Assembly (NCBI GenBank): GCA_947372235.1
Contig: CANBSW010000004.1
Coordinates: forward strand, 1 to 54,961
DNA length: 54,961 nucleotides
DNA from: Chitinophagaceae bacterium
GTDB taxonomy: Bacteria; Bacteroidota; Bacteroidia; Chitinophagales; Chitinophagaceae
Direction: 5' to 3'
This document shows positions 1 to 8,825 of the stretch, one piece after another. The notes beneath the pieces are model-generated. The model was not told where the DNA came from. It saw nothing but the letters and a program-made list of their open reading frames with translations, and did no database searches. Position 1 is the first letter of the stretch. Every line of letters begins with the position of its first letter. The position numbers and the translations under genes were made by a program.

Positions 1-305
1 GTAATACGGATATTTTCCTTCTTCAATATTTCACAAAACCGGAAAAAATTATTGTTCAGTAAAGCTTCTCCGCCCGACATTAATACCTGCTGTGTGCCAA
101 ATTTTTTCAAAGTGCCAAGCAATCCTTCAATATCATTTTCCGTTAATTGTTTCAGATTATTATTCCCCTTCCATATATCACACATCACACATTTGCAGTT
201 GCAGGCACTGTGTGGCATAAGAATTACAATTGGCAAAGCGCTGATGCGGTTTGTTTGTAATGTGCGGTAACGTTGGTAGGTATGTTGAATGCTTTCTACT
301 AACAC
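1..305 (-). CDS. Radical SAM protein, N-terminal part (cut by window edge)
   Basis: Reading the minus strand from a GTG at 303-305 gives an open frame to the window edge. About 40 residues in, it carries the radical SAM cluster signature ACNCKCVMCDIW (C-x3-C-x2-C, binding the 4Fe-4S cluster), followed by a MSGGEAL stretch, the SAM-contacting GGE motif. The gene starts about 9 bases after the stop of the preceding radical SAM gene, so the two look co-transcribed. The downstream ATG just before the cysteine motif would remove the first beta strand, so I prefer the GTG. The C-terminus, and therefore any SPASM domain, lies outside the window, and the substrate cannot be named. Confidence 0.8.
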   Translation of the reverse strand, partial: MLVESIQHTYQRYRTLQTNRISALPIVILMPHSACNCKCVMCDIWKGNNNLKQLTENDIEGLLGTLKKFGTQQVLMSGGEALLNNNFFRFCEILKKENIRI

Positions 306-314
306 AAGAACGTA

Positions 315-1814
315 TTAAAATCCCTGAATTTCCGGTTGACGGTAGCTCCAGAGTTTATGGAGTAATTTGATTTCATAAGGATATTGGTAAAGATTGGTTT
401 TATACCGTATTCCGGAAACCAGTTTCACCAATCTTCTCTTCAGATCATTTAAACGGATATCGGAAACAGTAGGATAATAACCATTCAATACCGTTTCAAA
501 ATTCCTGATCTTATCGATCATCTCCGGTGTAAGCCAGGGTGTTAAAGGATTTTTGCGGAGATCAAATTTTTCCCAGGCCGGACTGCTCCAGTCTTCCAGT
601 TTTTCAGGAAAGCTAAAACCTGCAGCTTTTACCTGTTCAAATAAAACAGAACCCTCTGTAGGAACCGGGCTATAGGTATAAATAATGATCTCTGTTTTAG
701 GATTAATGGATTTGATCCTTTTGATAAATGCAATATCAAAATCTATCTGGGCCATTACCTCTTCTTCTGTTGGTGCGGGTGTTCCCAGTACAAAAGAATA
801 TTCAGGGATGATATCAAATTTCTTCAGCCTTTCAGCAAATGCCGCAATTTGTTCACCACTTTGGGTTCCGCCTTTGTCCATTTGCTTCAGGATCTTATCA
901 TTTCCTGTTTCCGCGCCAAAAAATATCATCTTGCATCCCGATTCTCTGATCAGTTCCAATGATTCATCTTTGAACTTACTCATCGTATCAATCCTCGCCA
1001 TTCCCCACCAGTTCATATGATCGGGCCTGATCATTTTTGAAAATTCTACGGCTCTTTTTTCAGATACAAAAAAATTATTATCATGAAACTCAATCGCATC
1101 AGCACCCCATTTGTCTTTTATATAGCGGATATCCTTATACATGGTAGCCGCAGATTTCGCTTTCCATTTTGCTTCATAAATAGGAACCACCGCACAAAAA
1201 GAACAGGTAAACGGGCAACCGATACTGGAATGATAAGCGAGGGTTTTATTACCAAGATAAGTTTTGCCAAGATACTTATCAATCGAATAAAATTGATTCA
1301 GTTTGTCATAAGGTAAAACAGGAAGTGTATCCTGCTCAATCAATTCCTCCTTTACATTTTTAATGATCTGATCACCGGAACGATACACCAGATTTTTAAT
1401 GAACTCGTAGGGAGTTCCATTTTCCAATGCCGTAATTAACTGAAGAAATGCATGGTCGCCAGGTCCATTGATCACAAAATCGATATAGCCTGAGTTCATC
1501 ACAACCTTGTATTGGTTAGAAGGAAAATATCCCCCCCAAACCATGAACAGTTCCGGAAACTCTTCTTTTATTTTTTTTGCGATAGGCGCTGCCTGTTTTA
1601 ATTGAGGTCCGGGCATCAGGGTAAAACCGATATAGCCAAATTCACCGGAGAGCAGGTATTTTCGGATAGCTTGATACGGATCGGTTTCACGGTTGCCATC
1701 TACGATCACCCAATCAAACTGTCCATCCACTGAAGCTGCAATGTTCATAATGGAATTGGGAATGCGGTATTTTTTCTCTGCGCTTTTCGGGTTAAACAAC
1801 AATACTTTCTTCAT
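315..1814 (-). CDS. Cobalamin-binding-type radical SAM protein
   Basis: A 499-residue protein. The N-terminal ~150 residues form a Rossmann-like domain of the B12-binding type found ahead of radical SAM cores (a YIGFTLMPGPQ stretch, then VWGGYFPS). The core carries Cys200, Cys204 and Cys207 in IGCPFTCSFC, and a FFGAETGND motif further on. Members of this family (BchE and MiaB-like) methylate or rearrange unreactive carbons in lipids, natural products and polysaccharides. It is followed at once by a second radical SAM gene on the same strand. It is divergent from a methyltransferase gene across a 114-base spacer. Substrate unknown. The cofactor is inferred from domain type: I see no canonical DxHxxG cobalamin motif. 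Confidence 0.85.
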   Translation of the reverse strand: MKKVLLFNPKSAEKKYRIPNSIMNIAASVDGQFDWVIVDGNRETDPYQAIRKYLLSGEFGYIGFTLMPGPQLKQAAPIAKKIKEEFPELFMVWGGYFPSNQYKVVMNSGYIDFVINGPGDHAFLQLITALENGTPYEFIKNLVYRSGDQIIKNVKEELIEQDTLPVLPYDKLNQFYSIDKYLGKTYLGNKTLAYHSSIGCPFTCSFCAVVPIYEAKWKAKSAATMYKDIRYIKDKWGADAIEFHDNNFFVSEKRAVEFSKMIRPDHMNWWGMARIDTMSKFKDESLELIRESGCKMIFFGAETGNDKILKQMDKGGTQSGEQIAAFAERLKKFDIIPEYSFVLGTPAPTEEEVMAQIDFDIAFIKRIKSINPKTEIIIYTYSPVPTEGSVLFEQVKAAGFSFPEKLEDWSSPAWEKFDLRKNPLTPWLTPEMIDKIRNFETVLNGYYPTVSDIRLNDLKRRLVKLVSGIRYKTNLYQYPYEIKLLHKLWSYRQPEIQGF

Positions 1815-1928
1815 ACGAGGCTGTTTTCACACCTACTTAAACGAAATACACAATGTTTAGGTTGCCTGTGTTTGCGTGCTTAATTATTGCTATTTTTATC
1901 GCAACCCTTATTATTTAGCTGGTAGTAT

Positions 1929-2666
1929 ATGTCAATATTTTCCTATATCACCCATCAAATCAAGAAGCGATTGGCTCCCAAATTAAAGGATACTGATCCC
2001 GAGCAAGCCTACGATCTCTGGGCCACCACTTATGATTCTCAACCCGATAACCTGATGCTGGCACTCGATACAACATTGTTTAATAGTTTTTTGGATGAGG
2101 TAGTTATAAAAGATAAAAAATTAATCGATATAGGCTGTGGCACCGGCCGACACTGGCAGGAAATTCTTTCAAGAAAGCCCGCATATCTCACTGGTTATGA
2201 TGTATCAGCTGAAATGCTGGCCATTCTCAAAAGTAAATTTCCCGATCAGACCGCATCCCGTTTAACAGATAACCAACTCAATGAAGTGGATGCTTCTGTT
2301 GATCTTATTATATCAACACTTGCTTTAGCGCATATTCCCGATCCTGGAAATGCCATGAAAGAATGGGTAAGGATTTTGAAAGCCGGCGGCGATATTGTCA
2401 TTACCGATTATCATCCCGATGCTTTGCAAAAAGGGGGCAACCGAACTTTTACACATAATGACCGGTTGGTGGCTGTAAAAAATTATGTTCATTCCATTGA
2501 ACAGGTAACAATATTGGCAAAGCAACTTGGACTTTCTGTATTGCGTATTCAGGAAAGAAAGATCGATGAATCTGTTAAAAGCTGGTATGAAAAAAAACAG
2601 GCATTATCTGTATACGAAAAATTCAAAGGCGTTCCCATTATATATGGGGTCCATTTAAAAAAGTAG
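1929..2666 (+). CDS. Class I SAM-dependent methyltransferase
   Basis: A 245-residue protein. Motif I is LIDIGCGTGRHW (residues ~67-78), followed by an acidic Asp in TGYDVSAEM and a motif IV-like VDLIISTLALAHI. This is the UbiE/Methyltransf_11 type of small-molecule methyltransferase. The stop codon lies one base before the start of the amidohydrolase, so the two are almost certainly one transcript. Its position beside two radical SAM enzymes and glycosyltransferases suggests it methylates a sugar or secondary metabolite, which is inference. Confidence 0.88.
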   Translation: MSIFSYITHQIKKRLAPKLKDTDPEQAYDLWATTYDSQPDNLMLALDTTLFNSFLDEVVIKDKKLIDIGCGTGRHWQEILSRKPAYLTGYDVSAEMLAILKSKFPDQTASRLTDNQLNEVDASVDLIISTLALAHIPDPGNAMKEWVRILKAGGDIVITDYHPDALQKGGNRTFTHNDRLVAVKNYVHSIEQVTILAKQLGLSVLRIQERKIDESVKSWYEKKQALSVYEKFKGVPIIYGVHLKK

Positions 2667-2667
2667 G

Positions 2668-3861
2668 ATGCTGCTGCAAAATGTTTTTCTTGTTGGAGAT
2701 GCCGATAAAAATCCAAAAAATATTTTTTTAGAGGAGGGGATAATCAGGTCTGTAACAGAATCAAATAGTCTTACTGCAAACGAAACGGATACTTCAACTA
2801 TTCATTTTGATAATGCGATCGCCTTTCCCGGATTGATCAATTCACATGATCATCTTGATTTTAATCTGTTCCCACAATTGGGCAATCGTATTTATACCAG
2901 TTACCGCGAATGGGGGGCTGATATCCATCAACAAAATAAAACGGAGATCCAGAAAGTTTTAGCCATTCCTCAATCCCTTCGGATAAAATGGGGTATGTAT
3001 AAAAACCTTTTGAATGGGATTACTACGGTTGTTAACCATGGTGAGTATTTAACAATAGAAAAACCGTTTATTGATGTTTTCCAAAATACCAATTCACTTC
3101 ATTCAGTTGGTTTTGAAAAAAAATGGAAATGGAAACTCAACAAACCTTCTTTCAATGAGTTTCTATATACGATCCATTGCGGCGAAGGAACGGATTTGAT
3201 TGCACACAAAGAAATCAATGATTTGATTAAATGGAATCTATTTAAAAAGCCATTGGTGGCAGTTCATGGGGTAGCTATGGATTCCGTGCAGGCAAAAGAT
3301 TTTAAAGCTCTCGTCTGGTGTCCGGCTTCGAATTTTTTTTTATTGGATAAAACGGCGGAGATCGGTCTTCTCAAAAAGTATACAGCCATCATTTTTGGAA
3401 CAGATTCTACCCTTACAGCTGATTGGAATATCTGGAGTCATTTACGAATGGCAAGAAAAACCCAATTGCTGTCTGATAAAGAATTACTAAGTGCTGTTAC
3501 TGATAAGCCTGCAGATTTTTGGGGTATGCATACAAAAGGAAGAATACAAAATAAAAATTCCGCGGATATCGTGGTAGCCCGAAATAAGGAAACATCCGGG
3601 TTAGCAGAATCTTTTTTTCAGATAAATCCGGAAGATATTTTACTGGTGATTAAAGAAGGAGAAATAAAGATGTTCGACAGCTCCCTTTTTGATCAGATCA
3701 AAACTGCTTTTCCCGATACAGATAAGTTTTCTATAATATCGATCCAGGGAAATACCAAACATATAACGGGCGATTTGCCGGAGCTGATCAGATCCATCCG
3801 GAAATATTATCCTGAAATAGAACTGCCTTTTTCAATTTCATCCACTAATAGTAATATATGA
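2668..3861 (+). CDS. Metal-dependent amidohydrolase / deaminase-like protein
   Basis: A 397-residue amidohydrolase-superfamily TIM barrel. The metal ligands expected of the ATZ/TRZ and guanine/cytosine deaminase branch are visible: HDH in LINSHDHLD near residue 62, a later His in TIHCGEG, His in VAVHGVAMD, and Asp in FGTDSTLT. Such enzymes deaminate or hydrolyse C-N bonds of small heterocycles in the cytoplasm. No close functional match is evident. It lies one base after the methyltransferase and overlaps the following glycosyltransferase by ATGA, so translation is probably coupled. The residues after ~350 resemble nothing I recognise. Confidence 0.8.
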   Translation: MLLQNVFLVGDADKNPKNIFLEEGIIRSVTESNSLTANETDTSTIHFDNAIAFPGLINSHDHLDFNLFPQLGNRIYTSYREWGADIHQQNKTEIQKVLAIPQSLRIKWGMYKNLLNGITTVVNHGEYLTIEKPFIDVFQNTNSLHSVGFEKKWKWKLNKPSFNEFLYTIHCGEGTDLIAHKEINDLIKWNLFKKPLVAVHGVAMDSVQAKDFKALVWCPASNFFLLDKTAEIGLLKKYTAIIFGTDSTLTADWNIWSHLRMARKTQLLSDKELLSAVTDKPADFWGMHTKGRIQNKNSADIVVARNKETSGLAESFFQINPEDILLVIKEGEIKMFDSSLFDQIKTAFPDTDKFSIISIQGNTKHITGDLPELIRSIRKYYPEIELPFSISSTNSNI

Positions 3862-4970
3862 TCTCTCTGGTTGATATTACTTTTCATGCAAACACAGAAT
3901 ATACCGATACCAATGCTTTGGTAAAAGCCCAGTCCGTTTCATTGATCTATGTTGAAACCCTTCGACAGAAAATGGATATCGAAGTAATCAAGCATATTAA
4001 TAACCCTCAAACAATTATTCATGAACTGCCCGGGTATAAATTTTTCAGAACAGGGAACAGCTTTTTTAATATTCCTGTCGCAACAATGATTTACCTGACA
4101 AAAAGAAAACCCGATATTATTCTTGTTCAGGGACTGATCTTTCCCATACAGGTATTGGCTTTGCGGTTATTCCTCGGTAAAAAAGTTAAGATCCTTCTAA
4201 ACCATCATGCAGACAGGCCCTTTACCAGTTTGAAAAGATTTATACAAAAAATAGCCGACAGTTATATCGATCAATATCTATTCAGTTCTTACGGAAATGC
4301 AGCAGAATGGGTAGAGTCGGGCCAAATTAAAAGCTATGAAAAAATAACCCAGTTGCCTCCAACATTAACCTGGTTTTATAAGAAACACAAAACCATTTGC
4401 AGACAGCAATTACAAATGGATGATGAACTGCATTATATATGGGTTGGCAGATTAAATGAAAATAAAGACCCTGTAACACTATTAACTGGATTTGAAAAAT
4501 TACTTCAGGCTCAACCTTTGGCAAAGCTTCATTTGATCTATCAGTCAACTGATCTGCTGGTATTATTAAAAGAGAAAATAGCCAATAGCGATCTTTTGAA
4601 AAACGCCATTTATTTTGAAGGGTATGTTCCCAATGAAGAATTGATCACATGGTATAATGCAGCAGACTTTTTTATTTCAACCAGCCATATGGAAGGAGGA
4701 AGTGTTTCAATTCTTGAAGCCATGTCCTGCGGATGTATTCCTATTGTTACCTCCATTCCTGCCTCAATGAAAACGATTGGGGATGGTAAATATGGCTTTT
4801 ATTTCACTCCCGGAAATGCTGATCAGCTCTATAAAATATTAATGGATACGGCATGCATTGATCAATCTGCGTTCTCTCAAAACATTGAAAATTATTTTAA
4901 TGAAGAATTATCAGTTGAAGCAGTAGGTAAGAAGTTTTACAGTCTTTGTTCAGGATTAAGCGCCAAATAA
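3858..4970 (+). CDS. Glycosyltransferase family 4 protein
   Basis: A 370-residue GT-B fold transferase. The C-terminal half has the GT4 signature: YIWVGRLNENKDP followed by FEGYVPNEEL and the E-x7-E donor-binding motif in EGGSVSILEAMSCGC. There is no signal peptide or membrane segment, so it is cytoplasmic. Its ATG overlaps the stop codon of the amidohydrolase (ATGA). Its 3' end overlaps the convergent glycosyltransferase by 15 bases. It probably adds a sugar from a nucleotide-sugar donor to a cell-surface glycan or a modified small molecule. Donor and acceptor cannot be read from the sequence. Confidence 0.88.
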   Translation: MISLVDITFHANTEYTDTNALVKAQSVSLIYVETLRQKMDIEVIKHINNPQTIIHELPGYKFFRTGNSFFNIPVATMIYLTKRKPDIILVQGLIFPIQVLALRLFLGKKVKILLNHHADRPFTSLKRFIQKIADSYIDQYLFSSYGNAAEWVESGQIKSYEKITQLPPTLTWFYKKHKTICRQQLQMDDELHYIWVGRLNENKDPVTLLTGFEKLLQAQPLAKLHLIYQSTDLLVLLKEKIANSDLLKNAIYFEGYVPNEELITWYNAADFFISTSHMEGGSVSILEAMSCGCIPIVTSIPASMKTIGDGKYGFYFTPGNADQLYKILMDTACIDQSAFSQNIENYFNEELSVEAVGKKFYSLCSGLSAK

Positions 4971-6050
4971 TTGCATCATAAGCCTGGCTGTATCATCCAT
5001 GGAATAAGGGAGAACCGGTGAATGGTCAATCTTTTTTAATTGAAGTAGTTCTATTGTTTTTTCGATCATCTCATCCTCCTCCGAAACGATATACCAATGA
5101 TCTATCAGTGTATCCTGTGCCTTGCAAAAACTGATCACCTGTGCACCGGCGTATAATGCTTCCAGGCAAGCTCCGCTAAAACCTTCATAGTTAGAAGTAT
5201 GCAGCATAATTCTGGATCTTAGCAAAAGCATCAACACATCTTCATGCTTCTTCTCACCCGTAAGCTGAATGATATGTTGAAGATTGTATTTTTTGATCAG
5301 TTCTTCAAGCATTTCCTGCTCAGCCCCTTTTCCGCAGATAATTACTTTCAGACCGGAAAATTGAAGCGATATTTTTTGAATGATATGGATAAAAAGATCA
5401 TATCGTTTTAATGGGATCAGTGAACCAACCCCAATGATATCTATATCCCGCGCAAACTGGGCGGCAGAAAATAGTGTTGCATCAATCCCATTCGGAATCA
5501 TGTATTTTGGACGGATCCCATAATTGTTCTGAAATGTATCAGCTAAAAAATCAGACATAGCCACCAAAGATTCTCCTTTGATCCGCATCAACCTCATATA
5601 ACGGTTTCCTGCTTTAGCATCCTGACCAAGTATCCATGTAAAGTGTGGGATATTTTTTACTCGGCCAAAATAATAACCCAACACAGCACATTCGCTTACC
5701 CAAAAACTGAGGATGCCAATTACAGGGTTCTTTTTTTTTATATTGTTCAGTTTACGCCAGATACGTATCCATAAAAAAAGCCTTCTGCATTTTAATAATA
5801 ACCGGTGCAGAACAGTTATGTTCTTTTTATTGGATTTATTTTGCCCGTCAAAAGGAATGATCAAATTCCCAAACCAATAATAGGGATCTTGTGTATATGG
5901 ATATTGGAAAGAAATAATGATGATATTAAACTGAGGATATGTTTTATTGATAGACCTTATCAATGCCTGCTGCGCAGGCAAACAACTGCTGTCTGATTCA
6001 TCAGCAGCAAATCCCGGCGATAATATGACCAATGTTTTTTTCTTTTCCAT
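4956..6050 (-). CDS. Glycosyltransferase family 4 protein
   Basis: A 364-residue GT4-type protein, convergent with and overlapping the previous glycosyltransferase. Donor-side motifs are GVGSLIPLKRYDLFI and the E-x7-E stretch in NYEGFSGACLEALYAG. The N-terminus (LVILSPGFAADESDSSCLP) is typical of glycosyltransferases that follow a flippase-bound or lipid-linked acceptor. It shares the neighbourhood, but not the strand, of the methyltransferase-amidohydrolase-GT4 run. A 504-base spacer lies upstream, so it probably has its own promoter, although I see no clear TAnnTTTG box there. Confidence 0.87.
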   Translation of the reverse strand: MEKKKTLVILSPGFAADESDSSCLPAQQALIRSINKTYPQFNIIIISFQYPYTQDPYYWFGNLIIPFDGQNKSNKKNITVLHRLLLKCRRLFLWIRIWRKLNNIKKKNPVIGILSFWVSECAVLGYYFGRVKNIPHFTWILGQDAKAGNRYMRLMRIKGESLVAMSDFLADTFQNNYGIRPKYMIPNGIDATLFSAAQFARDIDIIGVGSLIPLKRYDLFIHIIQKISLQFSGLKVIICGKGAEQEMLEELIKKYNLQHIIQLTGEKKHEDVLMLLLRSRIMLHTSNYEGFSGACLEALYAGAQVISFCKAQDTLIDHWYIVSEEDEMIEKTIELLQLKKIDHSPVLPYSMDDTARLMMQLFGA

Positions 6051-6138
6051 TTTATAAATATCGTTGCCTTCTGTTTCTAAATTAAGAATGCAAATTCAAA
6101 CCTGTCGTTTTATTTACCGGACATCTAAAATATTTCGG

Positions 6139-6171
6139 TGTTTTAAACGGATAAAATCCGTGTTTAAAACA
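6139..6171. repeat. Imperfect palindrome in the 6051-6554 spacer
   Basis: TGTTTTAAACGGAT pairs with ATCCGTGTTTAAAACA around an AAA loop, with a two-base bulge. It lies in a 504-base spacer between a glycosyltransferase start and a response regulator. It could be an operator or an RNA hairpin. It lacks a T tract, so I do not call it a terminator. Confidence 0.5.
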
Positions 6172-6259
6172 GTTAACCGGTCATTACAAAATAATATCTT
6201 GCCTGTAATTAGTTGATACTTGGATAGAGTTAATGATTCTGTCAGAAAAGTGAGATGGT

Positions 6260-6402
6260 TATTTTTGTGTGACAAGACAGCTTATTCTTACAATATCGTC
6301 TGATTATTTTTTATCATCCAATATCCTGTCCCCAACCAATGTTTTTTCGACTGAAAATGGCATAAGTATCGATTGTTCGCTACTGGATGCCATTTTTTTT
6401 GG
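6260..6402 (+). ncRNA. Candidate small RNA with promoter box and intrinsic terminator
   Basis: A perfect Bacteroidota -7 box, TATTTTTG, lies at 6260-6267. By the spacing seen at the SRP RNA, transcription would begin near 6272. A terminator-like hairpin follows at 6354-6396 (AAAATGGCAT pairing with ATGCCATTTT) and runs into eight T residues ending near 6400. No open frame of useful length lies between them. The predicted transcript is about 125 nt. I see no good -33 element, and I do not recognise an Rfam family. It could instead be the remains of a gene end. Confidence 0.35.
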
Positions 6403-6488
6403 TTTGAGTGGAAAATTTGAAAGGTCGGTTTGAGGAAGTAATTCGAAGAATTAACTTTTAAGGGATGTTACATTTATCTGAAATGTAG

Positions 6489-6496
6489 TAACTTTG
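6489..6496 (+). promoter_or_regulatory. Promoter -7 box for the NarL-type regulator
   Basis: TAACTTTG matches the TAnnTTTG consensus and lies 58 bases before the ATG of the regulator. The -33 element is not clear. Confidence 0.5.
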
Positions 6497-6554
6497 CATG
6501 TAGATACATTTTTTTATTTAATATATAAAAAGGGTTTCCCTAAGAAAGATTATA

Positions 6555-7181
6555 ATGAGAATTTTGATTGCAGATGATCACACGCTGATAAGAGAAGGGT
6601 TAAGAAAGATACTGGTGGAATCATTTCCATTTGCGGATATTCATGATGTGTCTGATTCGGCAGATTTGTTGAAAAAAGCTCTCAATGAAAAATGGGATAT
6701 TATCATCTCTGATATCAGTATGCCCGGATATTCAGGAATTGAAATTCTTAAACAGATCAAAGAACATGCACCACAAACACCTGTATTGATGTTGAGTATG
6801 CATGCTCCGGAACAATATGCTGTTAGGTCTCTAAAGGCCGGGGCTTCGGGTTATCTTACCAAAGAAAGTGCCCCGTATGAACTGGTAAAAGCAGTACAAC
6901 AAATTCTCAGCGGACGAAAATACATCACCAGTGAAGTAGCGGAAGTGTTAGCCGGGTCTATCGAACAAAATAATACACAGGCACCACATGAACAACTTTC
7001 AGACCGCGAGTATGAAGTATTTAAAATGATCGTTTCAGGAAAAAGTATTTCTGCAATCGGCGAGATTTTATCCTTGAATGTAAATACGATCAGTACGTAT
7101 CGTTCCCGTATTATGGAAAAAATGCATTTACAAAATAATGCAGACCTGGTTAAGTATGCAATCATGAATAATATTATCTGA
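6555..7181 (+). CDS. NarL/FixJ-type response regulator
   Basis: A 208-residue two-domain regulator. The receiver domain (residues 1-120) has the acidic pair DD at 7-8, the phosphorylated Asp53 in ISDISMPG, and the Lys of the TKESAP loop. The C-terminal LuxR helix-turn-helix runs from LSDREYEV to the end, with the DNA-reading helix in NVNTISTYRSRI. No histidine kinase gene is adjacent, so the partner is encoded elsewhere. It probably regulates transcription in response to an unknown signal. Confidence 0.95.
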   Translation: MRILIADDHTLIREGLRKILVESFPFADIHDVSDSADLLKKALNEKWDIIISDISMPGYSGIEILKQIKEHAPQTPVLMLSMHAPEQYAVRSLKAGASGYLTKESAPYELVKAVQQILSGRKYITSEVAEVLAGSIEQNNTQAPHEQLSDREYEVFKMIVSGKSISAIGEILSLNVNTISTYRSRIMEKMHLQNNADLVKYAIMNNII

Positions 7182-7403
7182 TTAATATGTAGTGTAAAAA
7201 CTACCAGTTTACAATAAAATACTATTTTTTTTCACAATTGTAATCTCGTCCTTTACAAAACTTTTAGAAAAGCACAAGATATTCTTTTGTTTTTTAATTG
7301 TTTCCAATCCCTGATATCCTTCGAAAAATCAAATAACGTCTCTCGATTGCTTGTTTTTCTTTGATCATATTTTTCCTTGAAAAACCAATGAATCAGAAAA
7401 ATT

Positions 7404-7438
7404 AAAAAGCTTCGTAACATTTGTTACGAAGCTTTTTT
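7404..7438 (+). terminator. Strong intrinsic terminator
   Basis: AAAAAGCTTCGTAAC pairs perfectly over 15 bases with GTTACGAAGCTTTTT around an ATTT loop, ending in a T run. It is 220 bases downstream of the regulator stop codon. The region 7182-7403 is AT-rich and holds no gene I can support. It is either a long 3' untranslated region or an unrecognised RNA. Confidence 0.85.
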
Positions 7439-7635
7439 GTTGCATTTAACCAAGTAAATTCATTTTAATTGATCCTGATCGGTTGATTGGGTAATAAAGG
7501 AAATCATGATATGAATGTGCTATACGTCTTGCCATTGAATATGCAATAATCATTCAATATAACCTTTCACGTGGGTAGGTTAACCACTACATAAGCTTTG
7601 TAGCATAGGTTACAAATGTCTTTTGTATGGGCGGT

Positions 7636-7643
7636 TATCTTTG
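7636..7643 (+). promoter_or_regulatory. Promoter -7 box for the single-domain receiver gene
   Basis: TATCTTTG matches TAnnTTTG and ends 17 bases before the ATG at 7661. Its position inside the upstream extension of the open frame argues for the start at 7661. The rest of the spacer 7441-7635 contains a GTAGGTTAACCACTAC imperfect palindrome at 7575-7590 that could be an operator. Confidence 0.55.
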
Positions 7644-7660
7644 GTCAATATTATAATTAC

Positions 7661-8056
7661 ATGAATACTAAAGGATTAAAGGTTTTATTGATTGATGATA
7701 CGGTGTTAATTCTTCAAAGGTTAAAGTCTTTGTTGTCTGAGGTAAAAGAGGTTAGCAGAACCGAATCGGCAACCAGTGCAGAAGAAGCCCTTGATATGTT
7801 GGATGGCTATCAGCCGGATATAATGGTACTGGATATTAATATGCCGGGCATGAGCGGTATTGAAATGTTACGCAGACTAAGTGTAAATCAAATGGTCAAA
7901 CCCGTTGTAATCATGTTAACCAATAACACTTTTATGGGCTATCGTGACGAGTGCATGCGATTAGGAGCAGATTTTTTCCTTGATAAGTCAAGGGATTTTT
8001 TAATGATCCCGTCTATACTTGAAAAAATTCAGGAACAGAACCTCGTTCAAAACTAA
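7661..8056 (+). CDS. Single-domain response regulator (receiver only)
   Basis: The 131-residue form starting MNTKGLKVLLIDD is a complete CheY-like receiver. It has acidic Asp12/Asp13, the phosphorylated Asp58 in MVLDINMPG, the Thr of VIMLTNN and the Lys of FLDKSRDF. There is no output domain, so it works by protein contact or within a phosphorelay. The frame stays open 15 codons further upstream, but the promoter box at 7636-7643 lies in that extension and the extra residues are not conserved-looking. No kinase is next to it. Its 3' end faces the LytTR regulator. Confidence 0.9.
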   Translation: MNTKGLKVLLIDDTVLILQRLKSLLSEVKEVSRTESATSAEEALDMLDGYQPDIMVLDINMPGMSGIEMLRRLSVNQMVKPVVIMLTNNTFMGYRDECMRLGADFFLDKSRDFLMIPSILEKIQEQNLVQN

Positions 8057-8087
8057 TTAACCATTCTCTTGTAAAAACTTACAGGGC

Positions 8088-8825
8088 TTATATTCCTAAT
8101 GCCTGTTTCAGTTTTGTATAACCCGCTTTACTCATCGGCAGCTTAGCCCCAATACTCAATACGGCCAGATGGCTTTCTTTCTCATAAGGATCAATCCTGG
8201 TGATCAATTGTATATTAATGATATAGGATCGGTGTATCCTGATAAAATTCTGTGCTTCCAAAGTTTCTTCAAAAAAAACCATGGTTTTATTCTTTAGAAA
8301 AACGCCTTCCGCAGTGTGGATCTTTACATAATCATCTGCAGCTTCGAGGTATTGGATATTTACGGTTGGGATGATCTTGATCTTGTTATTGTCTTTCACA
8401 ACAATCCGGTTATTTTGCGGGTTGTATAAGCTGGTGCTGTTTAGCACTTCCAGTGTTTCTTTTTTTCTTTCCTGTTGATTTTGCTGCTGCCATTTTTGGA
8501 TGGCTTTATCAAATCTCTCTTTACTAAATGGTTTCAACAGATAATCTATCGCATGCGATTCAAATGCTTTGATGGCATATTCTTCGAAGGCCGTGGTAAA
8601 AATTACAGAAGGCGGATTCTCGATCAGTTCCAGCATTTCGAAACCATTGATCTTTGGCATTTGAATATCCAGAAAGATCAGATCGGGTTGATATTGCTGG
8701 ATGGCTTTGATGCCTTCAAATCCATCCCCACATTCCTGCAGCACTTCTATATCAGGATAATGTTGTAAATATTCCTTCACCATGGCACGGGCCAGGATCT
8801 CGTCGTCAATGATGATTGCTTTCAT
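8088..8825 (-). CDS. LytTR-family response regulator
   Basis: A 245-residue regulator of the LytR/AlgR type. The receiver domain has DDE at 7-9, Asp53 in LIFLDIQMPK and the Lys of YLLKPF. The C-terminal LytTR DNA-binding domain follows a linker: IQYLEAADDYVKIHT, FIRIHRSYIINI and LPMSKAGYTKLK are its characteristic strands. It overlaps the kinase gene upstream by 20 bases, so the pair is an operon and a cognate two-component system, probably acting on envelope functions. Confidence 0.95.
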   Translation of the reverse strand: MKAIIIDDEILARAMVKEYLQHYPDIEVLQECGDGFEGIKAIQQYQPDLIFLDIQMPKINGFEMLELIENPPSVIFTTAFEEYAIKAFESHAIDYLLKPFSKERFDKAIQKWQQQNQQERKKETLEVLNSTSLYNPQNNRIVVKDNNKIKIIPTVNIQYLEAADDYVKIHTAEGVFLKNKTMVFFEETLEAQNFIRIHRSYIINIQLITRIDPYEKESHLAVLSIGAKLPMSKAGYTKLKQALGI

